Source: JANPCX01 sp966211815 (lineage in GTDB: Bacteria > Pseudomonadota > Gammaproteobacteria > Burkholderiales > Burkholderiaceae_C). From it: a DNA stretch of 64,000 bases. Positions 16,703 through 22,920 of this stretch are shown one piece after another. Both the position numbers and the translations under genes were made by a program. The DNA lies in the NCBI GenBank assembly GCA_966211815.1, contig CBIHOD010000010.1:12799-76798 (forward strand), read 5' to 3'. The notes below the pieces were generated by a model, which was not told the origin of the DNA, ran no database searches, and saw only the letters and a program-made list of their open reading frames with translations. Position 1 is the first letter of the stretch; each line of letters begins with the position of its first letter.

Positions 16703-16930
16703 GCGCTGCGCTGGGGGCGGGATGCCCTGCTCCATTCATGTCCCCCGCGGGGCTTCGCTCCGCTCCTCCTTGACTTCACTGCGCTGGGCATCCCGCCCCC
16801 ATCGCAGCGCTCCGGAGCCTTCGGAGGACTCTGGGTTGGTCGACGTGTGTCACCGACGGTTCTGAGCAAAGGGTGGGGGTCAGGGGCGCAGTGAAGTCAA
16901 GGAGGAGCGGGCGAAGCCCGCGGGGGACAT
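16703..16930. repeat. Large nested palindromic element downstream of the slipin operon
   Basis: Two nested inverted repeats: a ~25-bp pair (16703-16727 with 16786-16810, one mismatch) and a ~46-bp pair (16738-16784 with 16886-16930, a few mismatches; arms begin ATGTCCCCCGCGG). No reading frame is credible. It could form a very stable structure and act as a bidirectional transcription barrier between the slipin and rsr operons, or be a decayed mobile element. I saw no second copy in the window. Confidence 0.7.
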
Positions 16931-16985
16931 TCACGGAGCCCCTGATCCCCGCCCTTTGCGACTTACTCCTCCATCACCATTCGAT

Positions 16986-17070
16986 ATAGCTTGATAGCTA
17001 GTTTATTAGCTAAAAGTATATTTTTCATTGAATCAAATCGATTTTCTTAAACCTAACAAAAGCGATTTGA
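16986..17070. promoter_or_regulatory. AT-rich upstream region with candidate RtcR sites 2
   Basis: Contains AGCTAGTTTATT (16996-17007, identical to 12645-12656) inside the symmetrical TAGCTAG...TAGCTA, and a separate inverted repeat TCAAATCG.TTTT / AAAA.CGATTTGA (17033-17045 with 17058-17070). It lies 60 to 135 bases upstream of the second sigma-54 promoter, and base composition drops sharply relative to neighbours, as expected for an enhancer and DNA-bending region. Confidence 0.5.
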
Positions 17071-17129
17071 AAATTATTTATTCAATGGAATCAACAACTT
17101 GAGAAGTAGATGCCAGCTTCGGGTCTTGC

Positions 17130-17146
17130 CTGGCACACCCGTTGCA
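17130..17146 (+). promoter_or_regulatory. Sigma-54 (-24/-12) promoter of the rsr-Y RNA-rtcB operon
   Basis: CTGGCACA-CCCG-TTGCA matches the sigma-54 consensus with exact spacing. The predicted start is near 17158, about 35 bases before the rsr start codon. With the promoter at 12746 this gives two RtcR-type transcription units in the same direction. Confidence 0.92.
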
Positions 17147-17193
17147 ATAAAAACAGCACTTAAACGTTGAATGCAAAAAAAGGAGAAAAAAAC

Positions 17194-18771
17194 ATGGTCA
17201 ACACTTCGCTGTTCCAAACCGCCAAAGGGGCCTTGCTGCCCAAGGCCGACACCCAGAACCATTCGTCGGCCCCGGCCTACGCTTTGAGCCCGCGCCACCA
17301 GTTGGCCCAGCTCGCGGCCACCGGTTGCTTGACGCCCACTTTCTACGCCAGCGCCGAAGACCAGCTCGACCGAGTGCGCGAGCTGGCCCAGTCGGTGGAT
17401 GCGGAATTCGTCGCCAAGACGGCGTTGTTCGCCCGCGAGTCCGGCCACATGAAGGACATGCCGGCGGTGCTGGCGGCCGCTTTGGCGGTGCGCGACGTGT
17501 CGCTACTGGGCCGGGTGTTCGACCGCGTGGTCGACAACGGCAAGATGCTGCGCAACTTCGTGCAGGTCGTGCGCAGCGGCGCCCTGGGCCGCAAGTCGCT
17601 GGGTTCGCGTCCCAAGAAGCTGGTGCAGCACTGGCTGCTCACCGCGACCGAGAAGCAACTGCTGAACGCCGCGGTGGGCAATGCGCCGACCTTGGCCGAC
17701 GTGGTGAAGATGGTCCACCCCAAGCCCACCGAGGCCTGGCGCGCCGCCTGGTTCGCCTGGTTGCTCGGCAAGCCGGTGGACGAAGCGGCCCTGCCGCCCA
17801 TCACCCAGGCCTTCGAACGCTTCAAGCGCGACCTCGCCCAGGGCTTGCCGCCTTCCGAGCTGCCGGACGTTCCGTTCCAGATGCTGACCGCGCTGGCATT
17901 GAACACCGCGCACTGGGCGCAGATCGCCCGCAGCGGCTCCTGGCAGATGGTGCGCCAGAACCTGAACACCTTCGCACGCCACGGCGTGTTCGGTGTGCCG
18001 GGCCTGGCCGAGGCGGTGGCCGCCAAGCTGCGCGACCCGGCGGCCGTGGCCAAGGCGCGCGTGATGCCGTACCAGTTGATGTCGGCGTTCAAGGCGGCCG
18101 GCGACGGCGTGCCGGACGAAGTGCGCGACGCCTTGCAGGACGCGATGGAACTGGCCCTGGCCAACGTCCCTCGCCTGGAAGGCCGCGTGGTGGTGTGCCC
18201 CGACGTGTCGGGCTCGATGAGCTCGGCGGTGACGGGCCACCGCGGTTCGGCGACGTCGAGCGTGCGCTGCATCGACGTGGCGGCCCTGGTCGCCGCGGCG
18301 GTCCTGCGCAAGAACCCGCAGGCGCGCGTGCTGCCGTTCGAACAAAGCGTGGTGAAGCTGTCGTTGAACCCCCGCGATTCGGTGATGACCAATGCGAAAG
18401 CCCTGGCCTCCATCGGCGGCGGCGGCACCAACTGCAGCGCGCCGCTGGCCTTGCTGAACCAGGAGCGCGCGCAGGTGGACACCATGGTCCTCGTCTCGGA
18501 CAACGAGTCGTGGATGGACGCCCGCCGCCACGGTGCGACGCAAACCATGCGCGAATGGGAGCAGCTGAAGAGCCGCAACCCGAAAGCGCGCCTGGTGTGC
18601 CTCGACATCCAGCCTCACGCGACCACGCAGGCGGCCGAGCGCCAGGACATCATGAACGTCGGCGGTTTTTCCGACGCCGTGTTCACGATGCTGGCCCGCT
18701 TCGCCGACGGCCAGATGGGCGCGGACCACTGGGTGGGCGAGATCGAGAAGGTCGTTCTCGATGCCCAGTGA
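17194..18771 (+). CDS. rsr: Rsr, Ro60 orthologue (TROVE domain and vWA domain)
   Basis: 525 residues. The TROVE HEAT-repeat region spans about residues 30-350 (LFARESGHMKDMPAVLAAALAV; PYQLMSAFKAAG). The C-terminal von Willebrand A domain has an intact MIDAS: DVSGSMSS near residue 342, GGGGTNCSAP and VLVSDNESW. Ro proteins bind Y RNAs and the ends of misfolded RNAs; in Deinococcus a Y RNA tethers Ro to PNPase. ATG at 17194 follows an AAAGGAG site; an in-frame TTG at 17167 is rejected. The Y-RNA-like array begins 37 bases after the stop, exactly where a Ro partner RNA is expected. Confidence 0.95.
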   Translation: MVNTSLFQTAKGALLPKADTQNHSSAPAYALSPRHQLAQLAATGCLTPTFYASAEDQLDRVRELAQSVDAEFVAKTALFARESGHMKDMPAVLAAALAVRDVSLLGRVFDRVVDNGKMLRNFVQVVRSGALGRKSLGSRPKKLVQHWLLTATEKQLLNAAVGNAPTLADVVKMVHPKPTEAWRAAWFAWLLGKPVDEAALPPITQAFERFKRDLAQGLPPSELPDVPFQMLTALALNTAHWAQIARSGSWQMVRQNLNTFARHGVFGVPGLAEAVAAKLRDPAAVAKARVMPYQLMSAFKAAGDGVPDEVRDALQDAMELALANVPRLEGRVVVCPDVSGSMSSAVTGHRGSATSSVRCIDVAALVAAAVLRKNPQARVLPFEQSVVKLSLNPRDSVMTNAKALASIGGGGTNCSAPLALLNQERAQVDTMVLVSDNESWMDARRHGATQTMREWEQLKSRNPKARLVCLDIQPHATTQAAERQDIMNVGGFSDAVFTMLARFADGQMGADHWVGEIEKVVLDAQ

Positions 18772-18808
18772 GCCGGGCCTGATCGAAGGAAGGAAGGAAA
18801 GAAAGGAA

Positions 18809-18922
18809 GGCGCCGCAGGCGAATGCGCGCAGGAGTACAGCACCCTTTGGCCGCGTGGGCCCGCAAGCCCGCAACGGAAACCCCGTCAGGCCGCTCTTGC
18901 GGATTTCGTCGCTTGCGGCGTC
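18809..18922 (+). ncRNA. Y-RNA-like element 1
   Basis: Outer stem CGCCGCAGGCGA/TCGCTTGCGGCG (18811-18822 with 18909-18920, one G-U pair), bulge AUGCG, inner stem CGCAGGA/TCTTGCG (18828-18834 with 18895-18901) and a 7-base 3' internal loop. UACA follows the inner stem, as in the other four elements. The head is a three-way junction with hairpins GTGGGC/GCCCGC and ACGG/CCGT and lacks a T-arm consensus. Expected to bind Rsr. Confidence 0.8.
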
Positions 18923-18950
18923 GACCCGGCAGTGGATCCAGGAAAGGAAT

Positions 18951-19043
18951 CGACTGCTGCCGGGTGGCGAATGCGGGGTGGGATTACATCGATAGCAACG
19001 ACCCATGTCTCCCCCATTCTTTGTCGCCACCCGATAGCAGTTG
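18951..19043 (+). ncRNA. Y-RNA-like element 2 (minimal, no tRNA-like head)
   Basis: The longest outer stem of the array: 18951-18970 pairs with 19024-19043 over 20 positions with one mismatch and two G-U pairs. Bulge AUGC, inner stem GGGTGGGA/TCTCCCCC (one mismatch), 8-base 3' internal loop ATTCTTTG. After UUACA only about 20 bases remain, so the head is a small loop. This is close to the bare Ro-binding stem. Confidence 0.8.
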
Positions 19044-19067
19044 AAAGAATGAATTTGAAAGTTTGAA

Positions 19068-19161
19068 GCGCGAATGCAGGCAGGACTACATGGATGCCAT
19101 GGGGTTCAACTCCCCGGGCCGGGAAGCCGGCAGTGGCGATGTCTTGCCAACCTTGTCGCGT
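19068..19161 (+). ncRNA. Y-RNA-like element 3 with partial permuted tRNA-like head
   Basis: Outer stem GCGCGA/TCGCGT (19068-19073 with 19156-19161), bulge AUGC, inner stem GGCAGGA/TCTTGCC, 3' internal loop AACCTTG. The head reads CUACA, hairpin CATGG-ATG-CCATG, T-arm TGGGG-TTCAACT-CCCCG (19100-19116, sharing one base with the hairpin) and a capped stem GCCGG-GAAG-CCGGC (19118-19131). The order T-arm before capped acceptor matches elements 4 and 5, but no D-stem is left. A T-run follows at 19164-19169. Confidence 0.78.
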
Positions 19162-19176
19162 GATTTTTTGATGCCT

Positions 19177-19308
19177 TGCGGCGAATGCCGGTGGAACTAC
19201 AGACTCTTAATCTCGTGGTCGCGGGTTCGAATCCTGCCGGTCCCAAATCAGGGGGACCGTAGCTCAGTGGTAGAGCACGTAAACGTTTCACCAACTTTTG
19301 TCGCCGCG
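19177..19308 (+). ncRNA. Y-RNA-like element 4 carrying a complete, circularly permuted tRNA
   Basis: Outer stem GCGGCGA/TCGCCGC (19178-19184, 19301-19307), bulge AUGCC, inner stem GGTGGAA/TTTCACC. The head contains in order: an anticodon-like arm with loop CTCTTAA (19204-19210, as in Lys-CUU), variable region, T-arm GCGGG-TTCGAAT-CCTGC (19221-19237), acceptor 3' strand CGGTCCC, an 8-base loop, acceptor 5' strand GGGACCG (19253-19259), UA, and D-arm GCTC-AGTGGTA-GAGC. All tRNA arms are present, but the 3' half precedes the 5' half, the acceptor is a closed hairpin, and the Y stem interrupts the D-arm to anticodon-arm junction. Confidence 0.85.
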
Positions 19309-19324
19309 CGGCATCGACCTTTGC

Positions 19325-19444
19325 CGGTGAATGCGCAAGGGCCTACAGGTCAGAACACCGCCCTCGCAGGCGGAGGCTGCGGGATTCGACGCCCGCTTCG
19401 CGCAAGCGAATAGTTCAAGAACGGCTCTTCGGAACTTGTCACCG
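19325..19444 (+). ncRNA. Y-RNA-like element 5 with permuted tRNA-like head and GCAA-capped acceptor
   Basis: Outer stem CGGTGA/TCACCG, bulge AUGC, inner stem AAGGGCC/GGCTCTT (19337-19343 with 19423-19429). The head keeps the permuted order: anticodon-like arm CCGCC-CTCGCA-GGCGG (19358-19373), T-arm GCGGG-ATTCGACG-CCCGC, a 5-bp acceptor substitute TTCGC-GCAA-GCGAA closed by a GNRA tetraloop (19397-19410), UA, and a tiny D-arm GTTC-AA-GAAC. It ends 17 bases before the rtcB start codon, so its outer stem may influence rtcB translation. Confidence 0.82.
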
Positions 19445-19461
19445 CTTTTATCGAGAACGAC

Positions 19462-20682
19462 ATGGAACAACAAAACTACGACATCGAAGAAGTCCCCGGC
19501 GGCGTGCCCGTGAAGATGTGGACGCGCGGCGTGCCGGTGGAAGGCGAGGCGAAGAAGCAGCTCGCCAACGCCGCGCGCCTGCCCGTGGTCTTCAAGCACA
19601 TCGCCGCCATGCCCGACGTGCACCTGGGCATCGGCGCCACGGTGGGCTCGGTGATCCCGACCTTCAAGGCCATCATCCCGGCGGCCGTGGGCGTGGACAT
19701 CGGCTGCGGCATGATGGCCTGCAAGACCACGCTGCGCGCCGAAGACCTGCCCGACAACCTCGGCCCGCTGCGCGCGGCGATCGAGCGCGCCGTGCCGCAC
19801 GGCCGCGCGCCCGGCGCCCGCGACCCCGGCGCCTGGCACAAGGTGCCCGGCGCGGTGGACACCGCCTGGGCCCGGCTGGAGCCCGAGTTCGCCGAGCTGT
19901 GCCGCGACTACCCGAAGATCGCCAAGACCAACCACCGCAACCACCTGGGCACGCTGGGCACCGGCAATCATTTCATCGAGGTCTGCCTCGACGAGGAAGG
20001 CGCGGTGTGGTTCATGCTGCACTCGGGTTCGCGCGGCGTGGGCAACTTCATCGGCACGATGTTCATCGAGCTGGCCAAGCAGGACGCGCTGCGCCACCAG
20101 GCGAACCTGCCGGACCGTGACCTGGCCTACTTCGAGGAAGGCAGCCGCTACTTCGGCGACTACGTGCGCGCCGTGGGCTGGGCGCAGAAGTTCGCGGCCC
20201 TCAACCGCGAGCTGATGATGAAGCGCGTAATCGATGCCGCGAAGACGGTGATCCGCAAGAGCTTCCAGAGCCACATCGAGGCGGTGAACTGCCACCACAA
20301 CTACGTGCAGCAGGAACGCCACTTCGGTGAAGACGTCTACGTGACCCGCAAGGGCGCGGTGAGCGCGAAGCAGGGCGAGCTGGGCATCATCCCCGGCAGC
20401 ATGGGCGCGCGCAGCTACATCGTGCGCGGCAAGGGCAACCCGGAGAGCTTCGAAAGCTGCTCGCACGGCGCCGGCCGCGCGATGAGCCGAGGCGAAGCCA
20501 AGCGCCGCTTCACGCTGGCCGACCACCGTGCCGCCACCGAGGGCGTCGAATGCCGCAAGGACAAGGACGTGATCGACGAGATCCCCATGGCCTACAAAGA
20601 CATCGACGCGGTGATGCAGGCGCAGCAGGACCTGGTCGAGGTGGTGCACACCTTGAAGCAGGTGGTGTGCGTGAAGGGGTGA
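19462..20682 (+). CDS. rtcB: RNA 3'-phosphate ligase RtcB
   Basis: 406 residues, the usual length of bacterial RtcB. The Mn-binding and catalytic signatures are intact: VDIGCGMMACKT near residue 77 (metal Cys), NHRNHLGTLGTGNHFIEV, HSGSRGVGN and SCSHGAGRAMSRGEAKRRF near residue 337 (His that is guanylylated). The enzyme joins 2',3'-cyclic phosphate or 3'-phosphate ends to 5'-OH ends using GTP and can heal cleaved tRNAs or rRNA. ATG at 19462; only a weak GAGAAC site precedes it, right after Y element 5. It belongs to the second sigma-54 transcription unit. Confidence 0.96.
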   Translation: MEQQNYDIEEVPGGVPVKMWTRGVPVEGEAKKQLANAARLPVVFKHIAAMPDVHLGIGATVGSVIPTFKAIIPAAVGVDIGCGMMACKTTLRAEDLPDNLGPLRAAIERAVPHGRAPGARDPGAWHKVPGAVDTAWARLEPEFAELCRDYPKIAKTNHRNHLGTLGTGNHFIEVCLDEEGAVWFMLHSGSRGVGNFIGTMFIELAKQDALRHQANLPDRDLAYFEEGSRYFGDYVRAVGWAQKFAALNRELMMKRVIDAAKTVIRKSFQSHIEAVNCHHNYVQQERHFGEDVYVTRKGAVSAKQGELGIIPGSMGARSYIVRGKGNPESFESCSHGAGRAMSRGEAKRRFTLADHRAATEGVECRKDKDVIDEIPMAYKDIDAVMQAQQDLVEVVHTLKQVVCVKG

Positions 20683-20718
20683 GTGGAGGGGCTGGGAGGC
20701 TCCAGATGGACCACCGCA

Positions 20719-20855
20719 CCCTTACCCCAACCCCCTCCCGCAAGCGGGAGAGGGGGAGTTCAAGCCCCTCTCCTTCGACGCGGGGAAAGGGGGGGCGGTG
20801 AGCCGTTCAAACTCCCTCGCCCCCGGCACGAGGGAGAGGGCTGGGGTGAGGGGGC
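20719..20855. repeat. REP-like intergenic repeat, copy 1
   Basis: Shares with 57882-57990 and 60253-60376 the pattern: (c)tcaccccaaccc-ctcccgcaagcgggag at one end and gagggctggggtgaggggg at the other, so the ends are inverted copies and an internal CTCCCGCAAGCGGGAG hairpin is present. It lies between rtcB and the zinc-ribbon gene, within the operon, and could affect mRNA processing or stability. Confidence 0.8.
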
Positions 20856-20935
20856 GTGGCCGAAGCGCGCACCACGCCGCCAACCCCAAACGCAAGCCGG
20901 TCGCCCACATGGCCTGAAGAAGAAATGGACCACCC

Positions 20936-21343
20936 ATGAAAAGCAACAAACAACGCCGTGAAGAGATCAAGGCGGCCAGGCGAGCGCGCACGGTGCCGGC
21001 CGGGCAGGCGCCGCTGGCCGCCGGCGCGATCCCGCCCCACGCCGTGGCCGCCGACAAGGAATTGCTGGCCAGCCTGAACAACACTTATGGGCTGCTGCCG
21101 GACTTTTACCGGGACCTGCCGTTCCGCTGCCGCGGTTGCGGTGGCGACGAGGTGTGGACGGCCAAGCAGCAGAAGTGGTGGTATGAAGTGGCCCAAGGCA
21201 ACATCAACAGCACGGCCATGCACTGTCGCGCTTGCAGGCGGTTGGAAAAAGCGCGGGTCGACGAAGCCCGGCGCGTTTCAGAAGCCGGCCGCCTGGGCAA
21301 AGCTCAAAGCCGGCCGCAAAAGCCACTCGACATGGAGAAATGA
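20936..21343 (+). CDS. Zinc-ribbon domain protein of the RNA repair operon
   Basis: 135 residues. A basic N-terminus (KSNKQRREEIKAARRAR) is followed by the zinc-ribbon motif: YGLLPDFYRDLPFRCRGCG, then DEVWTAKQQKWWYEVA and the second pair MHCRACRRLE, giving a C-x2-C ... C-x2-C site. This is the family annotated as 'probable zinc-ribbon domain', of unknown function; nucleic acid binding is plausible. It overlaps the next gene closely (its TGA lies within ATGACCATG), so the nucleotidyltransferase is probably translated from the same message. It is 253 bases from rtcB because a repeat is inserted between them. Confidence 0.85.
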   Translation: MKSNKQRREEIKAARRARTVPAGQAPLAAGAIPPHAVAADKELLASLNNTYGLLPDFYRDLPFRCRGCGGDEVWTAKQQKWWYEVAQGNINSTAMHCRACRRLEKARVDEARRVSEAGRLGKAQSRPQKPLDMEK

Positions 21344-21345
21344 CC

Positions 21346-22194
21346 ATGGAAGAAAGCATCCTCAGCGACCACCCCGTCTCCGACGCCATGCGCCGGACCG
21401 TGCTCGGCGTGCTGGCCGACATCGAGGCCCGCCACGGTGTGGCGGTGCTCTACGCCTGCGAGTCCGGCAGCCGGGGCTGGGGCTTCGCTTCGCCCGACAG
21501 CGATTACGACGTCCGCTTCATTTACGTCCACCCGCTGCCCTGGTACCTGAAGGTCGAGCCCGGCCGCGACGTGATCGAACAGCCGATCAGCGGCGAACTC
21601 GACGTCAACGGCTGGGACCTGCGCAAGGCCCTGCAGCTGCTGCGCGACTCCAACCCCACGCTGCTGGAGTGGCTTCGCTCGCCCATCGTTTACCGCCAGG
21701 ACGCCGCCGCGGCCGCGCGCCTGCGGGGCCTGGCCGAAGCGCATTTCTCGCCGGTGCGGGGCTACCACCACTACGTGTCGATGGCCAAGAAGAATTTCCG
21801 CGAGCACCTGCAGGGCGAAACCGTGCGCTACAAGAAATACCTCTATGTGCTGCGCCCCTTGCTGGCCGCGCGCTGGATCGCCGAAGGCCGCGGCGCGCCG
21901 CCGATGCGCTTCGCCGAGCTGGCCGAGGCCACGCTGCACGGCGAAGCGGCGCTCGTCCGGGAGATCAACCGCCTGCTCGAAGTGAAGATGCGAGCCGGCG
22001 AGGCCGCCACCAGCCCCCGCTGGGAAGGCCTGAACACCTTCATCGTCGACGAGCTGGCCCGAGCCCAGGAGCACGGCGGCTCGTTGATGCCCGGGCCCAA
22101 GCTCGACGCCGGCGAGCTGGACGCCTTCTTGTTCGAGACGGTGGTGGGCCGCAGCCCCCCGATGCCGCCAGTGCGCGAGCGCGGGGCGCCATGA
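21346..22194 (+). CDS. Predicted nucleotidyltransferase (COG3541/YcgL-type, pol-beta fold)
   Basis: 282 residues. The pol-beta superfamily signature is near residue 30: ESGSRGWGFASPDSDYDVRFIY, with the G-S-x9 to 10-D-x-D pattern of metal-binding acids. The rest (about 60-280) is helical (YKKYLYVLRPLLAARWI), as in the COG3541 family. This family recurs beside rtcB and might add nucleotides or nucleotidylate RNA or protein; the substrate is not known. Start ATG 21346 has GGAG at proper distance; ATG 21340, which overlaps the previous stop, would add two residues. Its own stop overlaps the next start (ATGA). Confidence 0.85.
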   Translation: MEESILSDHPVSDAMRRTVLGVLADIEARHGVAVLYACESGSRGWGFASPDSDYDVRFIYVHPLPWYLKVEPGRDVIEQPISGELDVNGWDLRKALQLLRDSNPTLLEWLRSPIVYRQDAAAAARLRGLAEAHFSPVRGYHHYVSMAKKNFREHLQGETVRYKKYLYVLRPLLAARWIAEGRGAPPMRFAELAEATLHGEAALVREINRLLEVKMRAGEAATSPRWEGLNTFIVDELARAQEHGGSLMPGPKLDAGELDAFLFETVVGRSPPMPPVRERGAP

Positions 22195-22823
22195 CCCGGG
22201 ACCCCGCCGCGGCCTGGCCGGCGGTGACGACGCTGGTGGTGCCCCACCTGATCGCGGTTTCCCTGGCGGGTGACACCTGGCTCTTCGGCGACGATTGGCG
22301 CGACGCTCCGCAAACGGCGTTCCGCATCGAACCGGGGCCTTCCGGCGGGACGCTGGGCTGCGCGCTCTACCTCCATGGCCCGACGCTCCGCGCGCCGTCG
22401 CAGCCGCCGGGTCCGCCGCGCCGCCCGTCCGGTCGCTTCGGCGAGGTCGTGTTGACCGGGGCGGCGGCCGGCACGGCTTTCGGGCCGCGCGCCGGCCAGG
22501 TGTTCATGGCACAGATGCTGAAAGTGGCGTTTTCGCCCGCCGACTACGACACCTGGGCGCTGCATGACCTGGCCGCCCTGGCCGAGGCCGCGGGCCGGGT
22601 GGCGGGCCGATTGGCGGTCGGCCCGGTGGAGGCTCGCGCCGTGTCGAGCGGCTTCGGCGTCAACGCCACCTGCCTGGCCCGGCCCATCCGCCGCTGGGCC
22701 GGACCCGGGCCTTGCAAGAGGGTCGGCCGCGTGGCCGCGGAGGATCGCTTGTGGTGGGTGTTCCACCGCCTGGCCGACCGGGTTTCGCTGGCGACCGGCG
22801 ACCTGATGACGGTGTGCGGCTGA
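22191..22823 (+). CDS. Unknown protein between the nucleotidyltransferase and rtcA
   Basis: 210 residues, not recognised. The sequence has no signal peptide or membrane segment. A possibly structured core is VTTLVVPHLIAVSLAGDTWLFG near the start and RLWWVFHRLADRVSLATGDL near the end, separated by a Pro/Gly/Arg-rich region. It contains the fragment AGQVFMAQMLKVAFSPADYDTWALHDLAAL, which looks helical. The ATG at 22191 overlaps the upstream stop by 4 bases, which is strong evidence that it is a real coupled gene. About 100 bases separate it from rtcA. Its role can only be guessed from the company it keeps. Confidence 0.68.
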   Translation: MTRDPAAAWPAVTTLVVPHLIAVSLAGDTWLFGDDWRDAPQTAFRIEPGPSGGTLGCALYLHGPTLRAPSQPPGPPRRPSGRFGEVVLTGAAAGTAFGPRAGQVFMAQMLKVAFSPADYDTWALHDLAALAEAAGRVAGRLAVGPVEARAVSSGFGVNATCLARPIRRWAGPGPCKRVGRVAAEDRLWWVFHRLADRVSLATGDLMTVCG

Positions 22824-22920
22824 CCTTCATGGGCGCGACGCCGCTGCTGGGGTGGCTCGCGCTGCAACGGCGCAAGACAACCGACGGCGGCGACCACGAC
22901 AAGAAAGAAAGGGCAGAACC

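Noticed and set aside
18809..19444. CRISPR array
   Set aside because: Repeats share only short motifs (GAATGC, TACA), are unevenly spaced and form paired stems; there are no cas genes.
19331..19513. Plus-strand ORF overlapping Y element 5 and the rtcB start
   Set aside because: It is out of frame with rtcB and lies across conserved RNA stems; no ribosome binding site.
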